Below, one piece after another: positions 8,997-19,712 of a DNA stretch of 64,000 bases (positions within the stretch are counted from its first letter, which is position 1; the number at the start of each line of letters is the position of its first letter). The stretch is from Paraburkholderia sp. PGU19 (GTDB lineage: Bacteria; Pseudomonadota; Gammaproteobacteria; Burkholderiales; Burkholderiaceae), in assembly GCF_013426915.1 (NCBI RefSeq), contig NZ_AP023182.1:1240001-1304000 (forward strand), written 5' to 3'. Both the position numbers and the translations under genes were made by a program. Under the pieces are notes generated by a model. It was not told the origin of the DNA and ran no database searches. It was given only the letters and a program-made list of their open reading frames with translations.

Positions 8997-11900
8997 TCAT
9001 CAGCTCCTGCATTGTTCTTCACCGCGTCGATCAGCGGTTTGAGCAGCGTGTCGGCAAGCACGGCAAATTCGCCGCTCGCGGACAAGCCGTCAAAATCCGG
9101 GTACGCGCGGCGCAAGCTCGCGCTCTTTTCCACCTCGCCGGTCACGAAGCCGCCGCCGTCACCTTCGTATTTGCGGCGCGCGGCCTTGCGTGCGTCGGAC
9201 AGATCGTGCGGCGTCTGTGCATCGCGGCGCGGCGCGCCGCCCGCAAAGATCCACTCGAAGCCGGACTCCACCGCAAGCGGCAGCGGCCTGCGCATCCCTG
9301 CTTCCCATGCGCGCAGCAACGCGCCGAGACGCGTGGCCGCTTCGCCCTCTTTCAGCGACGGGAATTCGACCGTCCCCTTCTTGCTGACGATCACGGTCGA
9401 TACCTGCTGGCCATCGAGGTTCGCCGCAAGATGCTGCACCCACGGCGCAACGAGCTTTGCATAGCGATAGCGCCGGGTTCGCCCTTCGACCAGTTCGCTG
9501 GTTTCCAGCAGCACGCGCGCGAGCTTGCCTTCGTTATCCGTCCGCCAATGGCCGAGCCAGTCGGCGACGGCTAGTGTGCCGTGCTCGCCCTCGACGGCAA
9601 AACCGATCTCCCGTTCGCGCGCGCTGGCGACGGGCCAGCGTGCAAGCTGCCGGCGATACTCGTGGAAGAGCGGGTCCATCGGCTCGATCAGCTTGTCGCT
9701 CGCGAGGTCGCCGAATCCCCCGCCGCCACGTCGCCCCGGCGGCGGATGACGGCAAGGCACGCTTCGCGCGTCGCCACGATCGCGGAGTCATCGCCGCCTT
9801 CGCGCATTTCGGCGGCCTGGGCGCCGATCAGCTCGTGCTGCAGCTTCCACATGTCGAGGCCATCGAGTTCGAACGGCTCCTGATCGTCGCTGGCCGCTTC
9901 CTCGACATCCAGCGCGACGCGCAGGCGCTGGCCGAGAAACGCCTTGACGGGGTTGCGCAGAAAATCAGCGAGTTCGCGCAGCGACAGAGGTTCGTCGCGC
10001 ACGATCGCAGCGAGCGGCGCGTCCTGCGCCGAATCCGGTGCTGCCGTTTGCGGCGGCACGGCGCGCCATTCGGCGGCGTATGTGAACAGCGGCGACGCAC
10101 CGGCGGCCGCATCGACCGGGAAATACGCGGCGCTGAACGGTTGCAGACGGTGCTCGATCGTGAGCGCATCGACGAGTGCATGACGGCCGTCGACGTCCTC
10201 CTGTTCGAGTTGCCAGCCCGCCGCGAGATGGTCGCGCAACTGGCCAATCAGCACGGATGGCGGGCGTTCGCTGTTGTCGTTGATGCTGCGTCCGACCCAT
10301 GAAATATGCAGATGATCGCGCGCCGACAGTAGTGCTTCGAGCAGCAGATACCGGTCGTCCTCGCGGCGCGAGCGGTCGCCGGGCCGGTAGTAGCCGCGCA
10401 TCAGGTCGAAATCCATCGGCACCCGCGTGCGCGGATAATCACCGTCGTTCATGCCGAGCAGACAGACGCGGCGGAATGGAATCGCGCGCATCGGCATGAG
10501 CGTGGCGAACGTCACAGCGCCCGCGAAAAAGCGTTGCGCGAGGCCCGTCTGGTCGAGCTGGCTCAACCAGAAATCGGCGACGACGGAAAGCGGCAAGGTA
10601 TCGTCGAGTCCCGCTTCCTCACAGGCATCGAGCCAGGTATGCAGGATGTTGTCGAGGCGCGCGAGCGTGTAGGCATCGTTGCCGTCGTCGGCGTTGAAGA
10701 ACGCGTGCTTCAGCTTGCGCAAGCGCTCGCACCAGACCGCGGGCGTTGCCGGCTCGCTCATTGTGCGCCACACGTTGTCGAGTTCGTCGATCAGCCGGAC
10801 GATTGGCCCGAGCAGCGCGGCATCGAGCCCGCCCACTTCACCGAATGGTTCGATACCGGCCCACGCGTTCGTTTCGACGCCCACCGCGTAGCCCAAGAGC
10901 ATCCTCCGCAAACCGAACATCCAGGTGTGCGGCGCAGCGGCGTTGTCGTCGAGCGGCAGACCGAGGCTCGCGCGATGCTCGGCATGCAAGCCCCAGCGCA
11001 CGTTCGCGCCGCGCATCCACGCGCGCAGCGTCGGAAGATCGCTCTCGTCGATCGCGAAGCGCCTGCGCAACGCGGGCACGTCGAGCAGATCGAGCAGGTC
11101 GCTCATGCTCAGGCGTGAATGCTGCAAGCTGAGCAGCATTTCGAGCGCGCCCACCAGCGGATCGGCCTTGCGTTGCCCACGATCGGCGACGCTGAACGGT
11201 ATGTAGCGCGGATCATCGCGGTCGAGCAGCCCGAATACGGCCTGGATATGTGGCGCATACGCGTCGATATCCGGCACCATCACAATCACGTCGCGTGGCC
11301 GCAAGGTCGGATCGGCATTGAACGCGGCGAGCAGCTGGTCGTGCAGGATTTCGACTTCACGCTGCGCGCCATGCGCGACGTGAAAGCGGATCGACTGGTC
11401 CGTTGCTGGATCGACGGGCGGCCATTCCGTCTGCGTCTCGCGCAGCGGGCGCAGATCGCGGATGTCGTCCTGAAGCTGTTGCAGCAGGGTCGTCGCTTCG
11501 CGCTCTTCGAAGAGATCGATGCGTTGTCCGATACCCGCGAACTGAGGACGATAGCGCTCGCGCGCCTCCGCATTGTCGAACTCGTCCAGCAGTCCGATGA
11601 AGTCGCGTCCCTGCTTGCCCCACGACGCGAGCAACGGATGCGCATACAGATGCAGTCCGTCCGCAAGCAGTTCGGTTGGGGTGCCCGCGCGGCGTTGTTG
11701 CCGCGAATGTTGTGCACGCAGCAATTCCTTGTCGGGCACGATGTCGGCCCAATAGTGCGCGCACGGATTCGGCACGCACATCAGCACCTGAGTCCAGCGC
11801 GAGATGGCGGCCAGCGCCTCCAGCGATTGACGCGGCAGGCTCGAAATGCCGAACACGATCACCCGGCGCGGCAAGCCTCGCGGCCGCGTGTCGTTGCCGC

Positions 11901-12621
11901 TGCTTTCCCATGCGTTGACGCGCGCGAGGAATGCTTCGTGAACGGCCGCGCGTCCGCCGTCGGACATCACCTGCGGCGCTGCGCCAGACCCCGCCGAACG
12001 CGCGACGTCAGCAATGAGCTCACGCCACAGCGCTGCCTGCCAGCGCTGTTCGTCGGGCAACGGATGCGTGTCGCCGCGAGCGTCGAGCACACTATCGTCA
12101 CCGTGCGCCCAACAGGCGAGCCAGTCGGAACGGTACATCTGGTACTGGTCGAACAGATCGGCGATCCGCTCGGCCAGCTGAAAGCGCTTGCGGCGGTCGT
12201 CGTCGTGACTGATGAAGCGGCGCAGCGGCTCGAACGCCGGCAGGTCGATCAGCGCGGGCAGCACTCGCATCAGCCGCCAGACGAGCCGCGACTCGTCGAA
12301 CGGCGAGACCTCCGCCACCGACGACGCGCCCAGCACCGCGCGATACGCCTGCCAGATGAAACTCGAAGGCAGAGAGATTTCCAGCGCGGCGGCAATCCCG
12401 CAGCCGCCCGAACCCGTCACGGGATCGCGGTCGGCGGCAAGCGCGAGCTTGAGCCATTGGGCGATGCCGTTGCTCTGCACGAGAATCGTCTCGTTTTCGA
12501 GTGGCGCGAGCGGGTAACGCTTCATCCATTCGACAAGCAGATCACGAAGCCGCTCGGACCGGTTGCCGTGAATCAGCATCAGCCCGGGAGAAATGGAATT
12601 CGAGGTCAAGAAATGCTCCAT
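8993..12621 (-). CDS. recC: RecC, exodeoxyribonuclease V gamma subunit, with an apparent one-base frameshift
   Basis: RecC is the scaffold and Chi-recognition subunit of RecBCD. Translation from ATG 12621 is typical RecC for ~950 residues (MLIHGNRSERLRDLL near the start, IMVPDIDAYAPHIQAVFG in the middle). In a G-rich tract at 9717-9721 (five C on the plus strand) the frame is lost. Adding one G restores GDVAAG followed by GFGDLASDKL and continues to the expected C-terminus, whose stop overlaps the recB start. Without correction the first frame ends at 9688, having lost about 250 C-terminal residues. This is either a real one-base deletion or an assembly error in a homopolymer. Everything else, including coupling to recB, argues for a gene under selection until recently. 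Confidence 0.9.
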
Positions 12622-12742
12622 GAATGCTCAGACCGCAGCGTTGCACGCGGTCGGCGCGCACTCGCGTGCCATTGGCGCAATGCGTGTGATCGTGAATTGA
12701 ATGGCGGTATGCACGTCGGCGGAAACGATGGCTCGCGAGCGC

Positions 12743-13588
12743 TCAATGCGCCTGCGTGCCGCCGGCCGGGTCGAGCGCCTGATCGAGCGCGACGAGTGAT
12801 TCGAGTGCGCCGCCCTGAATGCCGATGCCGTGCGCCGGGTTGATCTGCGGTTCGCGCAGGTTGATACGGATGACACGCGGCCCGTGGCGTTCGCTGAAAC
12901 GGCGGATGGTCGGCAAGGCCGTGCCCGCGCCGAGTTCCACCGTCACCAGACGCCCGACTGACGCGATCCATTGCTGCAGCCGCGCTTCCTGTTGGTCCGT
13001 ACGGCGCGACAGCCAGGCGGCATCGTAGAACATCAGAACGTTGGGTCGCGCGAGCCCATCGCATTCCGGGCAACGGGGCAACGGTCCGAGTTGACGACAC
13101 GTCGCTTCGTCGACCTGCGGCTCGAATCCCGTCGCGGGCCAGATGCGCGAGGAGCACGGCAGCGCACATTGCATGTAGTGAAGCGAACCGTGACACTCGG
13201 TTACGCGCTCCTCGGGGAAACCCGCGCGCTGAAACTGGCCGTCGACATTGCTGGTACGAACGAACGCGCCGTGCGGCATGCGTTGCGCCCAGCGTTTGAG
13301 GATCGCGAACCCGGCGTGAGGCACGACCTCGCGGTACAGCTTCAGGCGATGTCCATAGAATCCCCACGCAAGCGCAGCGTCTTCGGCGAACGAAGCCGGA
13401 CTGGCGATCGATTCGAAACCGATCCGCGCGGCGGCGAGCGCCGGGTACGCACGCCACATTCCTTCGTTGCCGCGAAAATCAGGTAAGCCCGAATCCACAC
13501 CGATGCCCGCGCCCGCCGTCACGAGCAGGCCGTCCGCCTCGCGCAGCCAGTCGGCGGCTTGCGCGATTGCCTGTTGTTGTTCTTTCAT
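12743..13588 (-). CDS. Sir2-family NAD-dependent protein deacylase
   Basis: Sirtuins remove acyl groups from lysine, or in some cases act as ADP-ribosyltransferases or NADases, using NAD. The 281-residue reading from ATG 13588 carries the NAD-binding GAGIGVDSGLPDFRG (residues 26-40), TSNVDGQ (112-118, the TQNxD motif), the catalytic-type His133 in CHGS, and a Cys cluster for zinc (C141, C145, then C173-x2-C176 in PRCPEC). The open frame extends 24 codons further upstream but that part is not sirtuin-like. It lies 121 bp upstream of recC on the same strand. Some bacterial Sir2 domains are defence NADases, but this stand-alone form with a zinc site looks like an ordinary deacylase. Confidence 0.88.
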   Translation of the reverse strand: MKEQQQAIAQAADWLREADGLLVTAGAGIGVDSGLPDFRGNEGMWRAYPALAAARIGFESIASPASFAEDAALAWGFYGHRLKLYREVVPHAGFAILKRWAQRMPHGAFVRTSNVDGQFQRAGFPEERVTECHGSLHYMQCALPCSSRIWPATGFEPQVDEATCRQLGPLPRCPECDGLARPNVLMFYDAAWLSRRTDQQEARLQQWIASVGRLVTVELGAGTALPTIRRFSERHGPRVIRINLREPQINPAHGIGIQGGALESLVALDQALDPAGGTQAH

Positions 13589-13661
13589 CCCGTATGGCCC
13601 TCGTGTTCTGTCTGCCTGCCGGCATGGGTCTGTGTCGTTGTTCTCGAGGCTTCGATCCACG

Positions 13662-13919
13662 CTAGCGCTTCATGCGCGAACGGCCTCTCAGGCGGTCCAG
13701 CAACCATCCGATCAGCCCGCCCGGACCATCGAGCGGTCCCGCAATGCTCGTCTCGAGATCCTCGCTCCCGCACGCCATGCATGCGCCGAGCACCACCACG
13801 ACGTCGCCAGGCGACCGATAAACGTGGTGCCAGCCGCAGGCACGGCACCTTACTTTAAGGGGGGCGCCTGGATCGGCATCGAATGACCGTGTGGGGTAAC
13901 AGGTTGTTGAGTCGGACAC
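13662..13919 (-). CDS. Small zinc-ribbon protein
   Basis: An 85-residue protein with two CxxC knuckles (CRAC at residues ~25-28 and CMAC at ~47-50) spaced as in a rubredoxin-like zinc ribbon, then a hydrophobic/basic tail (GLIGWLLDRLRGRSRMKR). The family is unknown to me. Its ATG follows directly on the stop of the 47-codon gene upstream (TGA at 13922-13920, ATG at 13919), so the two are clearly one transcription unit. The paired CxxC motifs and tight spacing make it likely to be real. Confidence 0.65.
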   Translation of the reverse strand: MSDSTTCYPTRSFDADPGAPLKVRCRACGWHHVYRSPGDVVVVLGACMACGSEDLETSIAGPLDGPGGLIGWLLDRLRGRSRMKR

Positions 13920-14063
13920 TCACGCTGCGCGAGAGGCGGCATTCTGCGCGTCACGACGCACCTTTTCAATGTACTTGCCGAGCGCGACCGTCGACAGGAT
14001 GCCGGTGGCAAAGACGATCGCGAATGCTGCAAGGCTTTCGAGCGGCGAATTGTTGTTCAACAT
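13920..14063 (-). CDS. 47-residue single-pass membrane peptide
   Basis: A short frame from ATG 14063 to TGA 13920 encodes MLNNNSPLESLAAFAIVFAT followed by GILSTVALGKYIEKVRRD and an Ala-rich tail. Residues ~10-29 form one hydrophobic segment and a basic helix follows, as in small inner-membrane peptides with the C-terminus in the cytoplasm. The stop touches the start of the zinc-ribbon gene without a gap. No function can be assigned. Confidence 0.55.
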   Translation of the reverse strand: MLNNNSPLESLAAFAIVFATGILSTVALGKYIEKVRRDAQNAASRAA

Positions 14064-14274
14064 ATTGGATTCTCTCAGGTCGGTATAGCGAGTCTCTGTA
14101 TCGACGCCGCCATGTTCATGGCTTCACGCAGACAGTGTGCGTTGCACTCTGGACAAACGATGTCCAGTCGCACGCGCGGTCGCTTGAATACACCTTGGCG
14201 TTTACGGCATCTCGCCCAGATTCTTTAAGCATCCGCTGACCAGCTTGCCAGCGAACGACAATGCGCAAGTCGCG

Positions 14275-14481
14275 CTATTTGACCGAACGCCAGATCAGCG
14301 ACGAAAGCTGATTGCCCGTCCCGACGATGCGGAAGGAAGCGTCTCGGGTCTGATCGGTTCGGGGATCGTACTCTCCGAGCCGCGCGTAACGCGCATCGCG
14401 TGCGACCTGTTTGCCGCCCGAACCGGTTTCGATCGAGCCGATGATGTGATACCGGTCATCTCGCAGATATTCAGTGGCCAT
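14275..14481 (-). CDS. 68-residue conserved-looking hypothetical protein
   Basis: From ATG 14481 the frame encodes a compact hydrophilic protein with repeated short strands: DRYHIIGSIE, DARYARLGEYD and DASFRIVGTGN are three related aromatic/Gly turns, suggesting a small beta-repeat fold. The frame is open further upstream, but that sequence is Cys/Arg-rich and not protein-like. No family is assigned; I believe related small proteins are common in Burkholderia, but this is from memory. Confidence 0.5.
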   Translation of the reverse strand: MATEYLRDDRYHIIGSIETGSGGKQVARDARYARLGEYDPRTDQTRDASFRIVGTGNQLSSLIWRSVK

Positions 14482-14740
14482 TTGTGTTCCCCGTCGTGTC
14501 TGCCCGTTGCGTTTAGCGCGGGCTTCGCAATGACAGCACTTTAGGCACGCATTGGGACAATGCGCGTCCCAATGATCGCGGACGTGCAACTGATACGACC
14601 GACTTTGCGGACCACGTTCGCATGCACCGATTCGTGTCGATGTCGGGTGTCCATGCCGGACATGCGAAAGCGGCACAGCTTGCCGGAATTCTGGCGCACT
14701 GTGCCGCATCGTCATTGCGTGACGGAATGTAGGGCGACCG
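14482..14740. other. Intergenic, no gene seen
   Basis: Between the start of the 68-residue gene and the stop of the YhaN-like gene I see no supported coding frame, RNA or repeat. Confidence 0.5.
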
Positions 14741-17700
14741 TCAGCCGAGATATCGCACGTTCACCGAGGCGCCGAACACCTCGTTGACGATCTCGACCAG
14801 GTGATCGTGGTGACTGAGAAAGATCACCTGCATGCGTGTGGCCAGCCCCGCCAGCACGCGAAGCCCGGCCTTCGCGCGCTTGTCGTCGAAATTGATGAAC
14901 AGGTCATCGGCAACGAAAGGCAATGCGCAACCGCGCTCGCAATGCAGTTCGAGCGCCGCGAGGCGCAACGCCAGATAAAGCTGGTCACGTGTGCCCTCAC
15001 TCATGCCCGCGACCTCCACGCGTTCGCCACCCGCACGCACTGCCGCCAGCGCCAGCGGTTGGCTGTCGTAATCGACCGAAAGACGCTCGAACGCGCCTAG
15101 CGTCAGTTCCGAAAAGATTGTGCTCGCGCGCGCCAGCATCGGCCCCTGACGACGCTCGCGATACCGGTCGACGGCCCAGCGCAGCAAAGTGGAGGCCGTC
15201 TCGACCTTGATGAAGCGTTCGGCCGCCTCCGCCATGGCGGCGAGCGCCTCCTGGCGTTTCGCCTCGGCAATCGCCGCGTTTGCACCGCCCGAGATCGCTT
15301 CCAGTTGTTGACGTGCCTCTGACAACTTCGTCGCCATCTCCGCACGCGCGTTGACCGAGTCCGTTAGCGCGACACCCACACTCAGCAGATCGGCTTGCAC
15401 CGTCTGCAGATCGGTCGCGTCGACTTCCTCAGCGAGTTCATCGATGCTCAGTCCATCGCCATCGTCCACGAGACTCTTGCGCGCCTGGTCGATGGCCACC
15501 GCCAGTTCGCGCTTCGCGTCCGAGCGCGCGATCAACGGACGCAACAGATCAGGCTTGTCGACGGCGGCCAGCGCGTAGAGCGGACGCAGTTGCGCACCCG
15601 CCTCCTCCACCTCTGCACGGGCGAGCCGAACGCGCTCCGACACATCCGCCCGTTCGTTCGTCAGGCGCTCGGCTTCGGCCCTTACCGCACGCGCCGACGA
15701 CAGACGCTGCGAAAGTTCGATCGAAATGGCTTTCGCGTCCGCTTCCGGCATCGATACGCCGAACTGGGCCGCGAGCCTGCTGGCGTCCGTGGAAAAGGCC
15801 GCCAGGGAAGCGCGCATGGGATCGATCTGCGCGTTGCGGATCGATGCGATCTGATCGAGCTGTTCGCGAACCGTCCTGGCGATTCCGAGTGCAGCCTCCG
15901 TCGCGGCATCTGACTCCGCGACGGCAGACAGACCCGCCTTCGCCATGGCAGCTTCCCACTGATCCTTCCAGAGACGGTGTGCGTCGTCATGAACATCGGC
16001 CTCCCGACGCAAGGTCGCGACGTCGCCCTGAGCCACTTCGATCTGTCCGGCGAGCAGACTCTGGGTCGCCGCCGCCTGCCTGCGTTCGCTCACGTAGCGC
16101 TCGGCCATCGCGCACAAGCCTTCGAGGTCGGCCGGCAACGGGCCGCTCATCCCCACCTGAACGAGGCAACGGGCGAGCCGTGTCTGGCATGATTCGACCT
16201 CTGCGCTTTCGCGCGTCAGTTCATCGGCAGACTTTTCATGCGCCGTGGCGGCGTGCAAGGCGCTGTCGCGACGCGTCATCCACGAGGCGATATCGTCGAG
16301 CACCATGCCAGCGAGTTCCTGTTCGGATACAAGCAACGCCCAGCTTGCGTCGAATCGCGCCAGCGCCTCTTGTGCGACGGCAACACGCTGGCCGTGCCGC
16401 AACGCCGCTTCCTTCGCTTCGAGGGCCCGCTGCTTCAGGTTCGACAGTTCCGACGCTTGCGTTACCGTGCCAACCTGCCCATCAGACAGATCGTCCGCTG
16501 CGGCTACTGCCGCTTCAAATTCCGGCGTACCGTCCGCAACGGCCAGCGCGCCATCCCTGATCGCCGCCCACGCCGCGTCGCGGACTTCGCGGGCTTGCAG
16601 GACGAGTTCGCGCGTCACGATCTGGTGAGCCTGCTCGAACGCATCGTGTTCGGCAACGGCCAGACGCTCGTCCTCGCTTGCTTCGTCGAAGCGCTCGCTT
16701 GCGCGCATGAAACGCGAGACGAGATCGTCGCGCTCGGCACGCAACGACGCAACACGTTCCGTCGATGGCAGGGTCATCGATTTCAGCGCCGGCAACGGGC
16801 GGTTCCATTTGCCGAGCGCCGCGAGACTGGCATCCAGCGTGCGCCGCGCGTCGGCGGCGACCTCCTTCAAGCGGCGCTGCGAGGGGTCGTTTTCCCTGTA
16901 TCGCTGCGCGGAACGCAGCGCAGCCTGGAGATCGTCTGGCACGTCCACGGAGGGTAGGCCCTCCAGCTTGCGGCCGAGGTCGGCGATGTCCGCAAGCTTC
17001 TTGTGAATCGCCTGCTGTGCGTTGAAGGCTGACTGCTCGAGCTTGCCGCGCTCGCGCATCAAGCTCTCGACCGTATGCAATGCTAGCGCCGACGGCGCCC
17101 TGTTGCGCGCTGCCCGTTCGTCCTCGGGCCAGTCGAGTTGAATGCACGCATCCGCAACCTGACGCACGAGCAACGCGACCTGCTGTTCGAGGCGCGCGAC
17201 GTCCGCCTCGTGGTCGCCGCATCGGTGGCGTGTGCTTTCGAGCGTCTCGACTTCGCTCTGGAACGCCAGCGCGGCCTGATCGACGTCCATGTTTTCGAGC
17301 GCGCCTTGCAGTTCGCTCGCGCGTCGCAGATGCACCTCGAGCGCGCTTTCGGCTGCGGCCAGCTTTCTTAACGCGCCTTGCAGCGTGGCGTCGGCATCGT
17401 GCGGCAGATCGATCACATCGCCCAGCGCGCGCAAGTCGGCCGTCTTTTCGCGCCATACGGCAAGATGATGCGTGACGCGGCGAATGCGTTCGAGGCGGCT
17501 GCGCTTCAGTTCGAGTCCACCGTGCTGGCGCTCAGCGGATGCCTTGCCTTCCAGCGCATCGTCGACCGCCTCCTGCGCGGCCCGCCATGCCGATGTCCGG
17601 ACGGCTGCCGATTTCAGTTCGGCGCTCGCGTCGTCCAGCTGCTTCTGCCCGACGTAGTAGGCGCGGTCACCCGCCTTGCGCTTGCTCCACAGGCGGTCGG

Positions 17701-18202
17701 CCTCTTGCGTGAGCCGCTCCCGCACGGGACCCAGACTCGAAATCCCCGCCGCCGACTGGAACAACACCTGCCCCACGTCGCTTGACGCGTCGAGAATGCT
17801 CTGCCCGCCTTGGATCAGCGATGTGTGATCGAGGCAGAACATCTGTTCGAAGAAGGCCTTGTCTGCCGCGCCGAGAAACGGCACGAGTGCTTCGCCCCGG
17901 AGCGCTTCGCCCGTCGGTGCGGACAAGGGCGTTTTTCTCGCCTTCGACCGATGAAACGCCAGCGACTGATCCGAATGCTCGATCGTCGCGCCCAGCCGCA
18001 ATTCGCTCTGAGGATGAATGAAGTCCAGCGGCGAACTGTGCGGCATGCCGAACAGCAGTTCGGTGATGGCCGTCTTGATGGTGGATTTGCCGGCTTCGTT
18101 CGGTCCGACGAGAAAATGAAAATCGTGCGATGAGCGGGGAAACGCCACCGCTTCGTCGGAGAACTTGCCGTAACGAATCAGTTCGAGCTTGCCTATACGC
18201 AT
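14741..18202 (-). CDS. YhaN-like AAA ATPase (SbcC/Rad50-type)
   Basis: A 1153-residue SMC/Rad50-like ATPase. Walker A is at residues 33-41 (GPNEAGKST), where EAG rather than NGxG is typical of the YhaN (SbcE/YhaN) group. A very long Ala/Glu/Leu/Arg-rich coiled coil fills roughly residues 180-1000, and the ABC signature and Walker B region are near the C-terminus (VAGMSEGTRDQLYLALRLAA, then LPFVADDLFINFDD). It works with the adjacent metallophosphoesterase as a DNA end-processing nuclease complex. The start is 3 bp after the nuclease stop, so the two are one operon. No defect is visible. Confidence 0.92.
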   Translation of the reverse strand: MRIGKLELIRYGKFSDEAVAFPRSSHDFHFLVGPNEAGKSTIKTAITELLFGMPHSSPLDFIHPQSELRLGATIEHSDQSLAFHRSKARKTPLSAPTGEALRGEALVPFLGAADKAFFEQMFCLDHTSLIQGGQSILDASSDVGQVLFQSAAGISSLGPVRERLTQEADRLWSKRKAGDRAYYVGQKQLDDASAELKSAAVRTSAWRAAQEAVDDALEGKASAERQHGGLELKRSRLERIRRVTHHLAVWREKTADLRALGDVIDLPHDADATLQGALRKLAAAESALEVHLRRASELQGALENMDVDQAALAFQSEVETLESTRHRCGDHEADVARLEQQVALLVRQVADACIQLDWPEDERAARNRAPSALALHTVESLMRERGKLEQSAFNAQQAIHKKLADIADLGRKLEGLPSVDVPDDLQAALRSAQRYRENDPSQRRLKEVAADARRTLDASLAALGKWNRPLPALKSMTLPSTERVASLRAERDDLVSRFMRASERFDEASEDERLAVAEHDAFEQAHQIVTRELVLQAREVRDAAWAAIRDGALAVADGTPEFEAAVAAADDLSDGQVGTVTQASELSNLKQRALEAKEAALRHGQRVAVAQEALARFDASWALLVSEQELAGMVLDDIASWMTRRDSALHAATAHEKSADELTRESAEVESCQTRLARCLVQVGMSGPLPADLEGLCAMAERYVSERRQAAATQSLLAGQIEVAQGDVATLRREADVHDDAHRLWKDQWEAAMAKAGLSAVAESDAATEAALGIARTVREQLDQIASIRNAQIDPMRASLAAFSTDASRLAAQFGVSMPEADAKAISIELSQRLSSARAVRAEAERLTNERADVSERVRLARAEVEEAGAQLRPLYALAAVDKPDLLRPLIARSDAKRELAVAIDQARKSLVDDGDGLSIDELAEEVDATDLQTVQADLLSVGVALTDSVNARAEMATKLSEARQQLEAISGGANAAIAEAKRQEALAAMAEAAERFIKVETASTLLRWAVDRYRERRQGPMLARASTIFSELTLGAFERLSVDYDSQPLALAAVRAGGERVEVAGMSEGTRDQLYLALRLAALELHCERGCALPFVADDLFINFDDKRAKAGLRVLAGLATRMQVIFLSHHDHLVEIVNEVFGASVNVRYLG

Positions 18203-18205
18203 ATG

Positions 18206-19462
18206 TCAGTTTGCCTTCGCCACCTGTTCGACCAGGCCGGAGCGCACTTCACGCACCAGTCCCGTCAGATCGCCGTTACGCACATCGAAGAGCGCGGGCA
18301 CCATCTCCTGCAGTTCGTGAGGTGAATGGGTTGCCAGCCCGATCAGCCGCTCTTTCAGTATCGCGAGAAAATCGGGATCGGACTCGGCTTCGACGAGCAG
18401 GTTGTGCAGATCCGCGATGGCATCCGCGCGATCGAGCACGGCATCGCTATCGCCCGGCGGGCGGGTCTCGATGCGCACTTTCTCGAGCCACAGACGGTCG
18501 TGGCTGAGACCAGCGATCTGCGCAAGCACTTCGGCGCGCAATTGAGGCTCGAGTCCGAACAGTTCGCCATGCGCTGCCGTCGTTCCCGTGACCGTCACGC
18601 GCACGGCATGCGGCACGATCGTCAACGCCGATCCGGCAAGCGTTTCCAGATGGATGCCTACTGCGCGCGCGACATCGTTGAGCGTGGCGCAGGCCGATGC
18701 ATCGACTTCGAGCGCTTCCCAGCGCAACACATCGACGAAAAGACGGTCCACATCGATCTCGCCCGCATTGCCCAGCGTTACCATGACAGCGCCACGGCGC
18801 CCCGTTTCGCGGATATTGCGGCCTTGCAGGTTGCCAGGGAACACGATCGTTGATCGATCCTGCCACATCGCAAACTCGTGCACGTGCCCGAGCGCCCAGT
18901 ACTGGTAACCCTTGCCGTGCAGTTCCGCCAGCGAACAGGGCGCATAGCTTGCGTGCGCAGCATTGCCTTCGAGCGCCGTATGCAGCACGCCGATATTGAA
19001 GTAGCCGGGTACAGGCGGCGGGTAGCCTGTGACGAGGTTCACCGTGGTTTCCCGTTCCTTGAAGCTGTGGCCGTGCAACGCGACTTTTAGCGCATCGATC
19101 TGAAAGGTCTCAGCCTTGCGTGTCGAAAAAGTGCGGACGTTGTCGGGCAGTTGCAGCTGCTTCGTCATTTCGCTTTCGGCGTCGTGATTGCCGAACAGGA
19201 CGAAGACAGGAATCTCCGCGCGTCGCAGCCGGCCCATCTCCCTGCAGAAGAAGATGCCCGTGTTGTGGTCCCGCCAGGTACCGTCATACAGGTCGCCCGC
19301 GATAACCATGAAATCGACGGATTCGTCGATCGCGATCGTCACCAGCGACGAAAACGCCTCGCGCGTCGAATTGCGCAGCATGGCCGCGGGCGCATCCGCA
19401 TAGGCACTCAAGCCGTGAAGCGGACTGTCGAGATGAATATCCGCCGCATGGATAAACCGCAT
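18206..19462 (-). CDS. YhaO-like DNA repair exonuclease (SbcD/Mre11-type metallophosphoesterase)
   Basis: The 418-residue protein from ATG 19462 begins MRFIHAADIHLDSPLHG and carries the calcineurin-like metal motifs in order: D-x-H (residues ~8-10), GDLYDG, FGNHDAE, HGHSF and ALGHVHEF, followed by a C-terminal capping domain. It is the nuclease partner of the ATPase encoded 3 bp downstream. The frame is open for another 92 codons upstream, but the motif DIH normally sits within ten residues of the N-terminus, which decides the start. Upstream lies a 157-bp segment that recurs in degenerate form at 29915. Confidence 0.93.
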   Translation of the reverse strand: MRFIHAADIHLDSPLHGLSAYADAPAAMLRNSTREAFSSLVTIAIDESVDFMVIAGDLYDGTWRDHNTGIFFCREMGRLRRAEIPVFVLFGNHDAESEMTKQLQLPDNVRTFSTRKAETFQIDALKVALHGHSFKERETTVNLVTGYPPPVPGYFNIGVLHTALEGNAAHASYAPCSLAELHGKGYQYWALGHVHEFAMWQDRSTIVFPGNLQGRNIRETGRRGAVMVTLGNAGEIDVDRLFVDVLRWEALEVDASACATLNDVARAVGIHLETLAGSALTIVPHAVRVTVTGTTAAHGELFGLEPQLRAEVLAQIAGLSHDRLWLEKVRIETRPPGDSDAVLDRADAIADLHNLLVEAESDPDFLAILKERLIGLATHSPHELQEMVPALFDVRNGDLTGLVREVRSGLVEQVAKAN

Positions 19463-19555
19463 GTTGACTCCCCGATTGAACGATTGGCCCTCAGCGCGCG
19501 CAGCCGTGGCCCGCCGATGCCGGACGTCGATTCTAAGCGAAACGCCAGGCGCGCC

Positions 19556-19712
19556 GATGATAGCCGGGCGTCGGGACAAAGCGCGTCCTGATGACGCGCT
19601 TGCATGCATTCGCAACGCAACCGGGGTTAGAGACGCGAAATGTCCTGATGCCGATCGAAGATCCCGTCTCCACGATAGCCGCCCGGATTCAGATGCCCGC
19701 TCTGAGCAAGCA
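19556..19712. repeat. Copy A of a ~157-bp diverged repeat (second copy at 29915-30070)
   Basis: The divergent intergenic region between the YhaO-like gene and the 84-codon gene, including that gene's start codon and first codons, recurs 10 kb away in the same orientation at about 70% identity by eye. The best-conserved parts are the GAGACGCGAA block at ~19630 and ATGCCCGCT-TGAGCAAGCA around the start codon at 19693. It is most simply a duplicated leader plus gene start. Confidence 0.6.
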
